From positions 2,975,501 through 3,039,500 of the forward strand of contig NZ_CP087588.1 of assembly GCF_020985305.1 (NCBI RefSeq): 64,000 nt of DNA, written 5' to 3'. Shown here piece by piece: positions 39,185-47,481 of this stretch. Under the pieces are notes generated by a model that had not been told where the DNA came from, ran no database searches, and saw only the letters and a list, made by a program, of their open reading frames with translations. The position numbers and the translations under genes were made by a program. Position 1 is the first letter of the stretch. The number at the start of each line of letters is the position of its first letter. The stretch is from Croceicoccus sp. Ery15 (GTDB lineage Bacteria > Pseudomonadota > Alphaproteobacteria > Sphingomonadales > Sphingomonadaceae).

Positions 39185-40519
39185 ATGGAACACTCCATGT
39201 CACTTGGCGGGCGCGCAGGAAAGGGCCCTATCATTCCCCACGACGCGAAACCGCACGCCGCCATGCTGGAAACCCCCGAAATCCGCATGCCCACATGGCT
39301 GACGCTGGGCGGGTTGCTGTCTGGCATCGCGCTGGGCGTGTTGCTGCGCGGTTCGGCGGCGGAAGCATGGATCGGCACGGTGCTGGGGCCGGTGGGGACG
39401 TTGTGGCTGAACGCGCTGCAGATCACTATCGTGCCGCTGGTCGCCGCGCTGGTGGTGACCGGCATGATGCATATGGCCCGCGCGGCACAGGCGGGGCGCA
39501 TGGCGGCGCTGACCTTGGGAACATTCGCGGCGCTGCTGGTGGCCGGATCGGTCATGTCCGCGCTGGTTACCCCTGCCTTGCTGCGCATCTTTCCCGTCCC
39601 CACAGGTGTGGCCGATGGGTTTGCCGCCGATCTGGCGGGGGTAGAAGCGGGGCCGGTGCCTGTCTTTGCGGATTTCGTCACCTCGTTCATTCCGACCAAT
39701 ATTTTCGCCGCGGCCTCGCAAACCGCGATGATACCGGTGGTGATCTTTGCCGCGGCTCTTGCACTGGCGGCGACGCGGTTGGGTCCGGTGCAGCGCGATG
39801 CGATCGCCCTGTTCTTTGCCAGCATCGCCAATGCCATGCTGGTGATGATCGGCTGGGTGCTGCGGATCGCGCCGCTGGGCGTTTTCGCGCTGGGCGCAAA
39901 GCTGGGCGCCAGCACGGGGCTGGGCGCGATTGCGACGCTGGGCCATTACGTGCTGACCGTGTCGGCCATCGGCTTTGTGATCTTTGTCGGCGCCTATGTG
40001 CTGGCAGCTTTTCGGGTCAGAGCAGGCCTTGGCGCCTTTGCGCGCGCGGTTTTGCCTGCGCAGGCTGTGGCGCTGTCGACGCAAAGCTCGCTCGCCAGCC
40101 TGCCGCCGATGCTGGCGGCGTCGCGGCGGCTGAACATTGCAGAGGATACCGCCGATTTCGTGCTGCCCATGGCGGTCACCGTCTTCCGCGCGACCAGCCC
40201 TGCGATGAATCTGGCGGTCGCGATCTATACGGCCCATCTGATGGGGGTAGAGATCACGGCGGGAACCCTTGTGGCAGGCGTTATCGTCGCCTCGCTCACC
40301 ACTCTGGGCGCACCTTCATTGCCGGGGTCGATCAGCTTCGTCTCCTCCATCGGGCCGATCGCCATCGCCATGGGCGTGCCGGTCGCGCCGCTGGCCATTC
40401 TGGTCGCGGTGGAGATGTTGCCCGATATCATGCGCACCATCGGCAATGTGACGATGAATGTCGCGGTGACGGGCGCGATCGACCGTTATACCCCCACGAA
40501 ACCGGTGCCAGACGCATGA
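39185..40519 (+). CDS. Dicarboxylate/amino acid:cation symporter family protein, divergent
   Basis: 444 residues with about eight to ten membrane segments in the DAACS/GltPh pattern. The conserved Ser-rich hairpin is S-T-Q-S-S-L-A-S-L-P. The usual N-M-D-G-T motif of the substrate site is replaced by S-P-A-M-N-L-A-V-A-I, so the cargo may not be a C4-dicarboxylate or glutamate. ATGs at 39185 and 39197 are both possible; the first membrane segment begins around residue 40. It diverges from glmM with a 71-base gap. Confidence 0.87.
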   Translation: MEHSMSLGGRAGKGPIIPHDAKPHAAMLETPEIRMPTWLTLGGLLSGIALGVLLRGSAAEAWIGTVLGPVGTLWLNALQITIVPLVAALVVTGMMHMARAAQAGRMAALTLGTFAALLVAGSVMSALVTPALLRIFPVPTGVADGFAADLAGVEAGPVPVFADFVTSFIPTNIFAAASQTAMIPVVIFAAALALAATRLGPVQRDAIALFFASIANAMLVMIGWVLRIAPLGVFALGAKLGASTGLGAIATLGHYVLTVSAIGFVIFVGAYVLAAFRVRAGLGAFARAVLPAQAVALSTQSSLASLPPMLAASRRLNIAEDTADFVLPMAVTVFRATSPAMNLAVAIYTAHLMGVEITAGTLVAGVIVASLTTLGAPSLPGSISFVSSIGPIAIAMGVPVAPLAILVAVEMLPDIMRTIGNVTMNVAVTGAIDRYTPTKPVPDA

Positions 40520-40626
40520 AACTTGCCCGAACCAGCGAATTTAGTCCGGTTTGCAACCCCATCGGCCCTTGTGAATTGATGTATCGAGCCCCAAGTCACC
40601 CCCGCGAGATCAACAGGAGAAAACCA

Positions 40627-41247
40627 ATGGCGATTGCCTTTCCCGACCTTCCCTATGCCCATGACGCGCTGAGCCCCGCGATTTCGGACACCACGCTGCA
40701 AACGCACCACGGCAAGCATCACAAGGCCTATGTCGACAAGACCAATGCCGCCGTCGAGGGCACGCCGCTGGCCGAAGCCACGCTGGAAGAAATCATCGCA
40801 GAGGCCGACGCGAAGAAGAATGCGGGCCTGTTCAACAATTCGGCGCAAAGCTGGAACCATGCCTTCTATTGGCATTCGATGTCGCCCGCCGGCAGCGCGC
40901 CCTCGGGCGATCTGGCCGCGGCCATCGACGCCGCTTTCGGTTCGGCCGACGCGCTGATCGAAAAGCTGCAGACCGCGGGCGCGGGCCATTTCGCCAGCGG
41001 CTGGGTGTGGCTGGCCGCCGACAAGGACGGCAAGCTGTCGATCGAGGAAACGCATGACGCGGGCACGCTGGCCATTGGCGACAAGAACCCGCTCCTCACG
41101 CTAGACGTGTGGGAACATGCCTATTACCTCGACCACAAGAATGTGCGTCCCGATTATCTGAAGGCGGTTTCGACCGGCCACATCAATTGGGACTTCGCAG
41201 CGGAAAACTATGCGCGCGGCACGACCTGGGCCTATCCTTCGGCCTGA
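40627..41247 (+). CDS. sodB: Superoxide dismutase, Fe type
   Basis: 206 residues. Metal ligands by position are His27, His78, Asp160 and His164 (D-V-W-E-H-A-Y-Y). Gln74 in the S-A-Q-S-W-N-H context and the overall pattern are those of iron SODs. It dismutates superoxide in the cytosol. AGGAGA seven bases before the ATG gives a firm start. It is followed by a strong terminator. An open frame continuing far upstream in the same phase belongs to the shadow of the symporter gene. Confidence 0.97.
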   Translation: MAIAFPDLPYAHDALSPAISDTTLQTHHGKHHKAYVDKTNAAVEGTPLAEATLEEIIAEADAKKNAGLFNNSAQSWNHAFYWHSMSPAGSAPSGDLAAAIDAAFGSADALIEKLQTAGAGHFASGWVWLAADKDGKLSIEETHDAGTLAIGDKNPLLTLDVWEHAYYLDHKNVRPDYLKAVSTGHINWDFAAENYARGTTWAYPSA

Positions 41248-41270
41248 GCGTCAGGATTAGCGCAAAGATG

Positions 41271-41305
41271 AAAAGGGGCCGGGCGGAAACGTCCGGCCCT
41301 TTTTC
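41271..41305 (+). terminator. Intrinsic terminator between sodB and the AI-2E permease gene
   Basis: AAAAGGGGCCGG is complementary, apart from one unpaired G, to CCGGCCCTTTTT around a short loop, followed by TTCG. Because the upstream flank is A-rich, it could serve both convergent genes. Confidence 0.85.
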
Positions 41306-41315
41306 GTTGCAGGCG

Positions 41316-42512
41316 CTATTCGGGTTCGTCCCCGTGCGGGTGCACAAACAAGGGTTCGCCGAACAGGAAACCAACGATGTTCGGGTGGCCCAGATGCTGG
41401 AAGATCGCGATCAGCGTGATCAGGATCGGCACCGACAGCAATGCGCCCAGCACGCCCCAGATCCATGTGAAATAGCTGATCGCGATCAGGATCAGCACCG
41501 GATTGACAGTGAAACGTTTGCCAAGGATCGCGGGCGTTACGACATTCGCTTCCACTGCATGCAGCGCAAGATAGGCGCTGGCGGGGATCAGGCCCAGGAA
41601 CACCGTCTCCGCCGTGCCCATGCCGACCAGCAGCAGAATGCCCGTCATGATCAGCGGCCCGACATAGGGCAGAAAATTCAACAGCGCGGCCAGCCCGCCC
41701 CACATCACCGGCGCATCCAGCCCCAGCGCCCATGCGCCCAGCGCGGCAACCACGCCGACGCCCAGATTGATAAGCCCGACGGTAAGGATATAGCTGGCTA
41801 CCCGGTCCTGCACGTCGCGGATTGCGCGGGCCGCGCGTAGCGACGATGTGAACTCGGCCCGTTCCAGCAGCAGGCGGCGGCGCAGGCGCACCCGCGCCTC
41901 TATCATGAAGAACGCCATCAGCAGGGTCAGCAGCGTTTCCAGAACCAGCAATGGCGTCGCCAGCGCCAGCCGCTCCACCATCGATGGGGTGGCCAGCACA
42001 ACCTCGCGCGTGGAACTGCGCCCCGCCAACCTGCCGACGCGCTGGTTCAGCTCGTTGATCCAGTCGAGCTGTCCGCGAAACTGGGTGAAGGTTTCGTCGA
42101 TAGAGGCGACAAGGACGGGAACGCGGTCGAACAAGGCGATTGCGGGGTTCAGAATCGTCGCCAAAGCCGTGACGACGATGGCGATGAACACGATCACCGC
42201 CATAAAGGACGCGATGATATTGGGAATGCCCATGCGCGCAAGACTGTCGGCCAAAGGCGACAGCACAATGGTCAGCACCAGCGCCGTCACCAGCGGCAGG
42301 AACAGCACCGAACCGATGGACAGCACGAAGGGCAGGGCGAGGAACAGTCCCAACCCGAGTATCAGCAAAAGCGCCGACGCCAGCCGGTTCAGGTCGCGCG
42401 AGACCCAGATGACCGTGCGGTTCGTTTCGCCGTCATGATCGGTGCGGTCGATGAAAATCGGTTCGGCGCCGGTTTCGGCGCGTGCATTCTCGGTTTCAAC
42501 GGAATCGTCCAT
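41316..42512 (-). CDS. AI-2E family transporter (PerM/YdiK type)
   Basis: 398 residues from M-D-D-S-V (ATG at 42512); upstream sequence is non-conserved. About eight membrane helices are visible, with F-L-P-L-V-T-A-L-V-L near the start, the soluble region around 130-210, and the family block L-N-F-L-P-Y-V-G-P-L then N-V-V-T-P-A-I-L-G. The superfamily includes an autoinducer-2 exporter, a Na/H antiporter and Li transporters, so no substrate is assigned. Its N-terminal 60 residues are acidic and cytoplasmic. It follows ecfG by 42 bases on the same strand and may share its transcript. Confidence 0.9.
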   Translation of the reverse strand: MDDSVETENARAETGAEPIFIDRTDHDGETNRTVIWVSRDLNRLASALLLILGLGLFLALPFVLSIGSVLFLPLVTALVLTIVLSPLADSLARMGIPNIIASFMAVIVFIAIVVTALATILNPAIALFDRVPVLVASIDETFTQFRGQLDWINELNQRVGRLAGRSSTREVVLATPSMVERLALATPLLVLETLLTLLMAFFMIEARVRLRRRLLLERAEFTSSLRAARAIRDVQDRVASYILTVGLINLGVGVVAALGAWALGLDAPVMWGGLAALLNFLPYVGPLIMTGILLLVGMGTAETVFLGLIPASAYLALHAVEANVVTPAILGKRFTVNPVLILIAISYFTWIWGVLGALLSVPILITLIAIFQHLGHPNIVGFLFGEPLFVHPHGDEPE

Positions 42513-42554
42513 GGCGGCCCCCAACCCGCTCTGATTCCTGCGCTCGTGCAAGAA

Positions 42555-43193
42555 TCAGCTGTTCCCGTTTACCTGCGGTTCGGCCATCTCGTCGAGTTCG
42601 CCCATGATTGCATTGTGCGCAACTACATCATCGGTCGACCGCTGCGGGACATCGCCGTCGTCCAGCATGGCATTCAGCGCGGCACGGGCGCGGCCTACGC
42701 GGCTTTTGATCGTGCCCACGGCGCAGCCGCAAATCTCGGCCGCCTCTTCGTAAGAGAAGCCGCCCGCACCGACCAGCAGCAAAGCCTCGCGCCGTTCGGG
42801 CGGCAAGGTCAGCAGCGCGCGATGCATGTCGGACAGATGCAGCGGCCCTTCCTGTCCGGCAGGGGCAGTCAGGATGCGTTCCGCCACCGTCTCGTCATAA
42901 TCGGCGCGGAACCGGTTGCGGCGCATATCGGTCAGATAGGCGTTGCGCAGGATCACGAATGTCCATGCGCGCATCGATGTTCCGGGCTGAAACCGCTCTT
43001 GCGCGGCCCATGCCTTCATCAATGCTTCCTGAACCAGATCGTCGGCCAGATCGGGCCTGCCGCACAGCCCGCGGGCGAAGGCGCGCAGATGCGGGATCAC
43101 CTCGGTCAACTCGCGCTTGAATTCGCGCGCGCGCTCGGCCTCGCTCATGACGTGTGTATCGCCGGTCTGCGCGGCGTCGGAAGCCTCGGACAT
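42555..43193 (-). CDS. ecfG: General stress response sigma factor EcfG
   Basis: 212 residues. Region 2 reads D-L-V-Q-E-A-L-M-K-A-W and R-A-W-T-F-V-I-L-R-N; region 4 reads L-P-P-E-R-R-E-A-L-L-L then C-G-C-A-V-G-T-I-K-S-R-V-G-R-A-R. Position beside nepR and the sequence type define the alphaproteobacterial EcfG group that directs RNA polymerase to GGAAC-N16/17-CGTT promoters. The ATG at 43193 overlaps the nepR stop by one base (TGATG); an internal ATG at 43148 is less likely. A hydrophilic C-terminal tail extends beyond region 4. Confidence 0.93.
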   Translation of the reverse strand: MSEASDAAQTGDTHVMSEAERAREFKRELTEVIPHLRAFARGLCGRPDLADDLVQEALMKAWAAQERFQPGTSMRAWTFVILRNAYLTDMRRNRFRADYDETVAERILTAPAGQEGPLHLSDMHRALLTLPPERREALLLVGAGGFSYEEAAEICGCAVGTIKSRVGRARAALNAMLDDGDVPQRSTDDVVAHNAIMGELDEMAEPQVNGNS

Positions 43194-43384
43194 CAGGCGC
43201 CCGCACCCTTGGTGCCGGCAGGTTTGGTCGACGCATCCTTGGCGTCGGGATCTTCCTCGTCGAACTTGGACAAAAGATCGCTGAAACTGTCGGGCAGGGG
43301 TTCCTCGACGACCGAGTCGTAAAGTTGGCGCAGGCCCGTCGCCCAATCGGGGCGCTTGCGGCTGCGCATCGGTTCGTCTGACAT
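43193..43384 (-). CDS. nepR: Anti-sigma factor NepR
   Basis: 63 residues from the ATG at 43384, with ACAGGAAC upstream. The conserved helices of NepR are visible: W-A-T-G-L-R-Q-L-Y-D-S-V-V-E-E-P-L-P and then F-S-D-L-L-S-K-F-D. The C-terminal Lys/Thr/Pro/Gly tail is variable in the family. NepR holds EcfG inactive until phosphorylated PhyR binds it. One-base overlap with ecfG implies coupled translation at matched levels. Confidence 0.92.
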   Translation of the reverse strand: MSDEPMRSRKRPDWATGLRQLYDSVVEEPLPDSFSDLLSKFDEEDPDAKDASTKPAGTKGAGA

Positions 43385-43601
43385 CTGTTCCTGTTTCACC
43401 CTGCTCTGACCTGTCATTCCATCATTTCGCCATCGGGGGCGGCAACCTGCCGGTCTGCCAGTACGCCCGTCCGTTCAATTCCTGCAGCGCCGGATAAACA
43501 TGGAAAGCGGCCAGATACAGCCGTTCCCTCAACCTTGGACCCCGACGCCGACCCCGCTCACACCGGCATTATCGCCATGTATTTATCGGGGGCCTGAAAT
43601 C

Positions 43602-43630
43602 GGGAACGAAACCGGTTGCGGTTGGTTCCC
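43602..43630. promoter_or_regulatory. Near-palindromic, potentially bidirectional EcfG-type promoter
   Basis: GGGAAC (43602-43607) and GTTCCC (43625-43630) are 17 bases apart. Read leftward, this is GGAAC-N16-CGTT, a perfect EcfG match pointing at nepR-ecfG. Read rightward it is GGAAC-N16-GGTT, one mismatch, pointing at the histidine kinase 48 bases away. One element could therefore autoregulate both arms of the module. Inference from the published consensus. Confidence 0.72.
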
Positions 43631-43677
43631 GCTGCAACAAAAGTTTACGCGACCCGTTCGATCTTGCCTGCTTGAAT

Positions 43678-45525
43678 ATGCAGGCGACCGGCGGCATCGC
43701 CGGGGCACAAGCGGCGGATCGGGCGGATCTTCTGCAGCCGAACGACACAAGGGGCGTTCCGATCGCCGACGGAGTGAAACAGGGGTTAGGGCCTGCGGGG
43801 CAGCAAGCGGGCGGACCGCAAGGCAGCGGGCTGACGCGGGCAGAGCGGCGGATGGGCGGAACCCTGCGCTGGTTCTCGCGCTTTCCGCGGGCGTTGCCAC
43901 TGGCCATCTTCATCACGATTTTCGCCATGACCCTGCTGGGCGTGTGGGCGATCGAACGTGCCGAAAGCGATGCGCGCCGCGCCGATCTGGAGCAATTGGC
44001 AGTGGAAGCGGGGGCCGCGCTGGAACGGCGGGCCAATGCCAATGCCGCCTATCTGCGGTCGGGCGCGGCGCTGTTCGCCAGCCAGGACAGCGTGCCCGTG
44101 CCCATGTTCCAGACCTTCGTCGGTCAATTGCGGCTCGATTCCAATTTCCGCGGCGCCGACGGCATCGGCTGGGCCGCGCGGGTGAACACCGGCGATGTCG
44201 CGGCATTCGAAAACAGGATGCGCGAAGTGGGCGTAGCCGATTTTGCGGTCGACCCCTTGCCGAGCGCCGATCAGGCCTACGCCGTGCCGGTCACCAATCT
44301 GCAGCCCGAAACCGAACGGAACCGCCGCGCGCTGGGCTTTAACATGTTTTCCGAACCCGTCCGCCGCGACGCGATGATAGAGGCAGAGGAGAGCGCCCGC
44401 CCCACGGCATCGGGCCGCGTCGTGCTGGTGCAGGAAGGCGACGTCGATGCCGCGGGCTTTCTGGTCTATATGCCCGTGTTCCACACCGGCGCAGACGGGA
44501 TGCGCGAATTGAAGGGCTATATCTACAGCCCGTTCAACGCGCAGGATTTCGTCGATTCCGCGATGCAGGGCATGGAAAACCGCGCCGTGCAAATGGCGAT
44601 ATACGACGAGACGGTCGCGCCCGACCGGCTGATGGCACAGCGCGCCACGGGCGAGGCCGGGGGTGAGAGTGTGCGCAAGATCGTGCAGATCGCCAATCGC
44701 GAATGGGTGCTGGAACTCCATTCGCTGCGTCCCGCCGCGCTGAGCCAGCTGTCGCTGATCGCGCTGATCGCGGGTCTGATCTGTTCGACGCTGGCGCTGG
44801 CTATTGCATGGTTGCTGACGCGGCAGGCGGTAGAGGCGCGGCAGGTGATCGAATTGCTGGAAGAACAGGCCGCGATCCGCAATTCACTGACCCGCGAACT
44901 GAATCACCGCGTCAAGAATACGCTGGCCAATGTGCTGTCGATCGTATCACTGACCCGCCGCCGCGCCGATTCCATCGAGAGTTTCGCCGAATCGCTCGAC
45001 GGGCGTATCCGCGCGCTGTCGGCCACGCACGATCTGCTGACCCAGTCCGAATGGGGCACCACGCCCGTCCGTTCGGTGATCGAGGTCGAGATGGCCCCCT
45101 ATGCACAAGGGCGCGATGCGGTGGTCGAAATGAACGGCCCGCATGTCGAGCTGGCACCCAACGATGCGCTATCGATGGGTCTTGCCATTCACGAATTGGC
45201 GACCAATGCCGCCAAATATGGCGCGCTGTCGACTGCCGACGGCAAGGTAGAGGTCGACTGGGATCTCATGTCCGACGATCTGGTGCGCGTCCGCTGGCGC
45301 GAGAGCGGCGGGCCCGAGGTTTCGCAGGACCGCAAGCGCGGTTTTGGTACCGATCTCATCGAGAAGATCGTCGCCCATGAACTGCGCAATCCGGTCGAGC
45401 TGGTGTTCGAACCGACGGGCGTGCGCTGTACCATGCTGATCCCCGTGCGCTCGCGCAGCGAATTCGTGCTGCGGGCCAAGCGCATGAAGCAGCGCATCGA
45501 CCGCGCGCAATTCTGCCCTGACTGA
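43678..45525 (+). CDS. CHASE-domain HWE-type sensor histidine kinase
   Basis: 615 residues from the ATG at 43678 (a TTG at 43672 is also open). A low-complexity 60-residue N-terminus precedes membrane helix 1 (about 74-94). A periplasmic CHASE domain follows (about 105-300, with G-I-G-W-A-A-R-V and V-Y-M-P-V-F), then helix 2 (about 355-380). The kinase core has the phospho-acceptor His410 in L-N-H-R-V-K-N-T-L-A-N, the N-box I-H-E-L-A-T-N-A-A-K-Y-G-A-L-S, and V-R-W-R-E-S-G-G with the W-x-E of HWE kinases. Next to nepR-ecfG it is the probable PhyR phosphodonor (PhyK role). It may be driven by the shared promoter. The Shine-Dalgarno sequence is weak. Confidence 0.9.
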   Translation: MQATGGIAGAQAADRADLLQPNDTRGVPIADGVKQGLGPAGQQAGGPQGSGLTRAERRMGGTLRWFSRFPRALPLAIFITIFAMTLLGVWAIERAESDARRADLEQLAVEAGAALERRANANAAYLRSGAALFASQDSVPVPMFQTFVGQLRLDSNFRGADGIGWAARVNTGDVAAFENRMREVGVADFAVDPLPSADQAYAVPVTNLQPETERNRRALGFNMFSEPVRRDAMIEAEESARPTASGRVVLVQEGDVDAAGFLVYMPVFHTGADGMRELKGYIYSPFNAQDFVDSAMQGMENRAVQMAIYDETVAPDRLMAQRATGEAGGESVRKIVQIANREWVLELHSLRPAALSQLSLIALIAGLICSTLALAIAWLLTRQAVEARQVIELLEEQAAIRNSLTRELNHRVKNTLANVLSIVSLTRRRADSIESFAESLDGRIRALSATHDLLTQSEWGTTPVRSVIEVEMAPYAQGRDAVVEMNGPHVELAPNDALSMGLAIHELATNAAKYGALSTADGKVEVDWDLMSDDLVRVRWRESGGPEVSQDRKRGFGTDLIEKIVAHELRNPVELVFEPTGVRCTMLIPVRSRSEFVLRAKRMKQRIDRAQFCPD

Positions 45526-45572
45526 TTGGCGCCGGCCGATAACGCGTCCGCGTAGCTTGGTTACCAATGCAA

Positions 45573-45603
45573 AACGCCCGAAGATCGATGACCTTCGGGC
45601 GTT
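45573..45603. terminator. Bidirectional intrinsic terminator
   Basis: AACGCCCGAAG (45573-45583) pairs perfectly over 11 bases with CTTCGGGCGTT (45593-45603). It sits between the convergent kinase and phyR genes. T tracts are short on both sides, so efficiency is uncertain. Confidence 0.7.
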
Positions 45604-45627
45604 CGGGCGTGACCTGTTCGAAAATGG

Positions 45628-46425
45628 TTAGGGCAGCGGGCGGCTCGATCCGAAGAACAGCGCCTGGCTGATCGCGGCGCGCACCGTGCTTTCCTGAAAC
45701 GGCTTGGTGACCAGATAGGTCGGCTCGGGCCGGTCGCCCGTCAGCAGGCGTTCGGGATAGGCCGTGATAAAGATCACCGGCACCGACCCGATGGAGAGGA
45801 TGTCGTCCACCGCGTCGAGGCCCGACGAACCGTCGGCCAGCTGGATATCGGCCAGCACCAGACCTGGCATCGATTCCGCGATCACCGCCTGCGCCTGCGT
45901 GCGCGTGGCGGCGGTGCCGCAAATATCGTGGCCCAGCGAGCGGACGAGATCCTCAAGCTGCATCGAAATCAGCGGCTCGTCCTCGATAATCAGAACGCTG
46001 GTCGCGGATTCGCGGTCGATCTCGCTCACCGCTTCCTGCACCAGAGCCTCGACCTCGCCTTCGGTCAGATCCATGATCTCGGCCGCTTGCGGGATCGAGA
46101 AATCTTCCAGCGTGGTCAGCAGCAAAGCCTGCCGGTTAAGTGGCGTGATGACCGAAAGACGTTCCTGCGCGGCGGTTTCATGGTCGCCGACCATGTCGTC
46201 GCCGTCTGCGACCTGCAGAAACGCGCTCGACCACAGCTTGCTGAAAGCGCGGTAAAGCGGCACCCGGCCGCCTTCGGCAAGGCTTTCCTTTAATTCGGTG
46301 TCGGCAAGAATCGCCTCAAGCGTGGCACGCACAAATGCGTCCCCCGTGCTTTGCGATCCGGACAATGCGCGCGCATAGCGCCGCAGATATGGAAGATTGG
46401 CGGCAACCTTGGCCCCAAGAGACAT
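45628..46425 (-). CDS. phyR: Anti-anti-sigma response regulator PhyR
   Basis: 265 residues. Residues 1-135 form the sigma-factor-like domain (L-P-Y-L-R-R-Y-A-R-A-L-S-G-S, then P-L-N-R-Q-A-L-L-L-T-T-L-E-D-F and I-P-Q-A-A-E-I-M). Residues 143-258 form the receiver domain, with I-I-E-D-E-P, phosphoacceptor Asp193 in L-A-D-I-Q-L, Thr in F-I-T-A-Y-P, and Lys in V-T-K-P-F. Phosphorylation exposes the sigma mimic, which binds NepR and releases EcfG. A perfect EcfG-type promoter lies 34 bases upstream, consistent with positive feedback. Confidence 0.96.
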   Translation of the reverse strand: MSLGAKVAANLPYLRRYARALSGSQSTGDAFVRATLEAILADTELKESLAEGGRVPLYRAFSKLWSSAFLQVADGDDMVGDHETAAQERLSVITPLNRQALLLTTLEDFSIPQAAEIMDLTEGEVEALVQEAVSEIDRESATSVLIIEDEPLISMQLEDLVRSLGHDICGTAATRTQAQAVIAESMPGLVLADIQLADGSSGLDAVDDILSIGSVPVIFITAYPERLLTGDRPEPTYLVTKPFQESTVRAAISQALFFGSSRPLP

Positions 46426-46458
46426 GAAAACCCTTCCCTATTTGGCAGTTCCGGCATC

Positions 46459-46483
46459 AACGAACACGCATCGCTTCGGTTCC
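46459..46483 (-). promoter_or_regulatory. EcfG-type promoter of phyR
   Basis: On the minus strand GGAAC (46483-46479), 16 bases, then CGTT (46462-46459). Transcription would start near 46452 and give a leader of about 27 bases before phyR. The match to the EcfG consensus is exact. Confidence 0.75.
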
Positions 46484-46600
46484 CGAGGCGATGGAATGCT
46501 TCGCGTGATGAATCATAAGTTATTGCGATGAACCGTGGAAACAATATGGAAAGCGATGAAATTTCGCTGATAGCCGTACAGCCGGGGAGGGCCGAGCGAC

Positions 46601-47347
46601 ATGATGACGGGAACCGCAACAACATCGTGCATCAGCTGCCCGCTGGTCGAATGCCCCGGTTTGCGGGATTCGGGTGCCGAACGCCGGCGCGAGATCCAGA
46701 CGTTCAAACAGGGTGAGATCGCGCTGGAACGCGGCGGACAGGTTCTGACGCAAGGCACAAAGAGCACTGAGATCTATACGGTACTGTCAGGCGTGCTGAT
46801 CCGGTTCCGCCTGATGGAGGACGGGCAGCGGCAGATCATCAATTTCCTGTTTCCCGGCGATCTGATCGGTCTGCAATCCATGCTGGACGAACCGATGACG
46901 CATGGGGTGGAGGCATTGACCCCCGCGCGGCTGTGCGTGTTCCCGCGCGACCGCTTTCTGAACTTTGTCGGGCGCAATCCGCAACTGGGTTATGACATCA
47001 TATGGCTGGCCGCAAAGGAAGAGTCCGCGCTGGAGGAACATCTGGTCGCGCTGGGGCAGCGCAATGCGCGCGAACGTATCGCCTATCTGGCGCTGTTCCT
47101 GTTGAAACGGGCCGAGGGGACCTGCCTTGCCGGATCGGATCACCGCGTCGAATTGTCGGTCACGCAGGGGCAGGTGGCCGATATGCTAGGGCTGTCGCTG
47201 GTGCATACCAACCGGTCGATGCAAAGCCTGCGGCGGGACGGTCTGGTCCGATGGTCGCTGAATGCGATCGAAATCCCCGATCCTGAGGAAGTGAGCCGGT
47301 TCGTGCGATACGATCCCAGCCTGTCCGCGCCGCGGCCGTTCTTGTGA
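46601..47347 (+). CDS. Crp/Fnr family regulator with FNR-like cysteines
   Basis: 248 residues. Cys10, Cys13 and Cys18 (C-I-S-C-P-L-V-E-C) plus Cys112 give spacing very close to FNR (20, 23, 29, 122), suggesting an oxygen-labile 4Fe-4S cluster. The cyclic-nucleotide-like jelly roll holds G-D-L-I-G-L. The helix-turn-helix reads V-T-Q-G-Q-V-A-D-M-L-G-L-S-L-V-H-T-N-R-S-M-Q; its recognition helix has V-H-x-N-R where FNR has E-x2-S-R, so target sites may differ from the FNR box. GGGGAGGG lies before the ATG. It diverges from phyR with a 175-base gap. Confidence 0.9.
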   Translation: MMTGTATTSCISCPLVECPGLRDSGAERRREIQTFKQGEIALERGGQVLTQGTKSTEIYTVLSGVLIRFRLMEDGQRQIINFLFPGDLIGLQSMLDEPMTHGVEALTPARLCVFPRDRFLNFVGRNPQLGYDIIWLAAKEESALEEHLVALGQRNARERIAYLALFLLKRAEGTCLAGSDHRVELSVTQGQVADMLGLSLVHTNRSMQSLRRDGLVRWSLNAIEIPDPEEVSRFVRYDPSLSAPRPFL

Positions 47348-47481
47348 CGGGGCGCTTTGTTTCAGAGTGTTTCTGGAAAAGAATCACCTAAAAACAGTCC
47401 TATATGAAAAAACTTGCGGCAATCGCAAAAAATTCGACCGCGCCATGGAACCGCTTGGCTGGCGGTTCATTATAGGCTTGT

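Noticed and set aside
39013..41247. Single 744-codon frame running through the symporter gene into sodB
   Set aside because: Only the last 206 codons are real. Upstream the frame is an out-of-phase shadow of the symporter, and sodB has its own strong ribosome site.
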